Source: Candidatus Helarchaeota archaeon (GTDB lineage Archaea > Asgardarchaeota > Lokiarchaeia > Helarchaeales > HEL-GB-A). Taken from it: a DNA stretch of 14,181 nucleotides. Positions within the stretch are counted from its first letter, which is position 1. The number at the start of each line of letters is the position of its first letter. Made by a program: the position numbers and the translations under genes. The stretch spans positions 1 to 14,181 of the forward strand of contig JABXJU010000108.1 of NCBI GenBank assembly GCA_013375405.1. The letters run 5' to 3'. Shown piece by piece: positions 13,150-14,181 of the stretch. The notes beneath the pieces were generated by a model. The model did no database searches. It saw only the letters and a list, made by a program, of their open reading frames with translations, and was not told the DNA's origin.

Positions 13150-13887
13150 ATGGGAAAGAAGCCGATATGGAAAATAAAAGAAGTATCAAAGTATCAACGG
13201 AAAATAGACGGGAGTGAAATACCCCCGATTTATGATCTAGAAAAAATAAGTACAATTCATCAAGAGATAGATGCAAGGATTCGCCCTTTTTGGGAAAATT
13301 TACATATTATCGTCCAAGATTTTATTACATCATGGAATGACTCATGGAACAATCTTCTCCATGAGAAAGATGATCTAAATTCTCAATTACGGCAAAAAAT
13401 TACGCTAATAAGTAATCTAAAGGGGAACTTTGAAAATAAGCTTCGGGAACTAAATGGTATGATTGAAGCTTTAAAGGTTGAAGTTCAATCGAAAGAGACA
13501 GAAAATACTCAAAAAGAGCAATTGATTCAAGATTTAGAGGCGACCGACAAAGAGAGCAAGTTTGGAATCGCTCAATTACGGGAGAACCTTGAAAATAGAT
13601 TAAAACAATTGAATGAGACAATGGCTGAGCGCCAAAAGAAGTATGAAGCGACTCAAATGCAAGTAGGACAAGCCTTTCAGCAAAAAGTTTTGGAACTTGA
13701 TAGTGAAATGTTAAGTCTTCAAGAACAACTCGAGGAAAAGGACGCAAAAATAAAAGAACAAGAAGAACAGATTAAATTATTACAAAAAGAAAATCAGAAA
13801 GTTAAATTTAAACTTAAAGATAAATTAAGAGAAATTGCTGAGATCTTTGAATTAAAAATTGAAGGAGAAGAAGAGGAAGAAGAATAG
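13150..13887 (+). CDS. long coiled-coil protein preceding a small GTPase
   Basis: A 245-aa cytosolic protein. The first 65 residues are basic and aromatic (KKPIWKIKEVSKYQRK, later RIRPFWENLHIIVQDFITSW) and may form a small folded or membrane-proximal region. Residues about 66-236 are Glu/Lys/Gln heptads of a long coiled coil (for example LQEQLEEKDAKIKEQEEQIK), and the protein ends in a run of seven Glu broken from IEGE. I recognise no family. The GTPase gene starts 13 bp after its stop, so the two are almost certainly co-expressed. In eukaryotes coiled-coil proteins are frequent effectors or tethers of Rab/Arf GTPases; that this one serves the adjacent GTPase is inference. Confidence 0.7.
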   Translation: MGKKPIWKIKEVSKYQRKIDGSEIPPIYDLEKISTIHQEIDARIRPFWENLHIIVQDFITSWNDSWNNLLHEKDDLNSQLRQKITLISNLKGNFENKLRELNGMIEALKVEVQSKETENTQKEQLIQDLEATDKESKFGIAQLRENLENRLKQLNETMAERQKKYEATQMQVGQAFQQKVLELDSEMLSLQEQLEEKDAKIKEQEEQIKLLQKENQKVKFKLKDKLREIAEIFELKIEGEEEEEE

Positions 13888-13900
13888 AAGGGAAAAAATC

Positions 13901-14174
13901 ATGTCAAATGTAAGATTTCGTTTCAAATTAGTTTTGATTGGTGAGGGTGCCGTTGGTAAAACAAGCATACGACAAAAATATATGGGTAAAGGCTTCACTG
14001 GAGAATATTTAAAAACCATTGGTGCCGATTTTGCTTCAAAAACCGTAGAACTTAAGGAAACTAATGGAGATTCTATAAAAAGTATTTTTCAAATTTGGGA
14101 TTTAGCTGGTCAACAAGAATTTAAGGAAGTACGCGCGAGTTTTTATGGAGGGACACAGGGGATCTTACTAGTCT
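13901..14174 (+). CDS. Ras/Rab-type small GTPase, cut by the contig end
   Basis: The first 91 residues of a Ras-superfamily GTPase. The P-loop is GEGAVGKTS (14-22), the switch-I Thr lies in YLKTIGADF (T39), and the switch-II motif is WDLAGQQEF with D67, G70 and the catalytic Gln at 71, so GTP hydrolysis should be intact. GGTQGILLV is the usual strand before F/Y-D. The G4 (NKxD) and G5 motifs and the C-terminus lie beyond the window. ATG at 13901 is preferred to an in-frame TTG at 13859 that lies inside the upstream gene; AGAAGGG precedes it. The TAG at 14174-14176 is created by adapter sequence and is not the real stop. No lipidation signal can be judged. Confidence 0.93.
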
Positions 14175-14181
14175 AGATCGG
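14175..14181 (+). other. probable untrimmed Illumina adapter at contig end
   Basis: The final bases AGATCGG equal the start of the TruSeq adapter (AGATCGGAAGAGC). They break a highly conserved GTPase frame right after GILLV. The last genomic bases GTCT would begin Val-Phe or Val-Tyr, as expected in this family. Confidence 0.75.

Noticed and set aside
13400..13747. Minus-strand open frame opposite the second coiled-coil gene
   Set aside because: Antisense shadow of Glu/Lys-rich codons with no start signal.
13859..13900. Upstream TTG start for the GTPase
   Set aside because: It would add a Lys/Arg-rich segment overlapping the coiled-coil gene; the ATG at 13901 matches the family's N-terminus and has a suitable upstream site.

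Overview
The window is AT-rich archaeal DNA and most likely comes from an Asgard archaeon (Promethearchaeota). The archaeal signs are a ribosomal protein L10e (uL16) gene, TATA boxes 20-30 bp before leaderless starts, GGTGA-type ribosome-binding sites, and TTG/GTG starts. The Asgard signs are a Ras/Rab-type small GTPase, a probable gelsolin-fold protein, a KaiC-like/V4R fusion and several long coiled-coil proteins. These are domain-pattern judgements by eye; no database search was possible.

Layout. 1-154 (+): C-terminal fragment that resembles the DUF39/homocysteine-biosynthesis family. 201-896 (-): seven-helix membrane protein with a palindrome-rich promoter. 959-1150: degraded sequence ending in a 36-bp near-identical copy of the first gene's 3' end. 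1134-2210 (-): Y-family DNA polymerase IV, whose last codons lie inside that repeat. 2472-4307 (+): degenerate KaiC/RecA-like domain plus two V4R ligand-binding domains. 4361-4993 (-): gelsolin-like protein. 5185-8834 (+): phosphoenolpyruvate synthase, then a coiled-coil protein with a TrmB/phospholipase-D-like C-terminal domain. 8889-9473 (+): divergent dCTP deaminase. 9594-10133 (+): four-helix membrane protein with a zinc ribbon. 10221-10805 (-): ribosomal protein L10e. 11063-12951 (+): 528-aa protein with two pairs of internal repeats, then a 95-aa protein. 13150-end (+): coiled-coil protein, then a small GTPase cut off by the contig end.

Three pairs look co-transcribed from spacing: PEP synthase with its coiled-coil partner (26 bp), the repeat protein with the 95-aa protein (14 bp), and the coiled-coil protein with the GTPase (13 bp). 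The last pair suggests a GTPase with its own coiled-coil partner.

The strongest leads are the GTPase operon, the gelsolin-like protein, the KaiC-like/V4R fusion without a normal P-loop, the repeat that overwrites the polymerase's sliding-clamp-binding tail, and the internally duplicated 528-aa protein. The last seven bases match the start of an Illumina adapter, so the apparent GTPase stop is almost certainly artificial. I saw no tRNA, rRNA, CRISPR array or insertion sequence.
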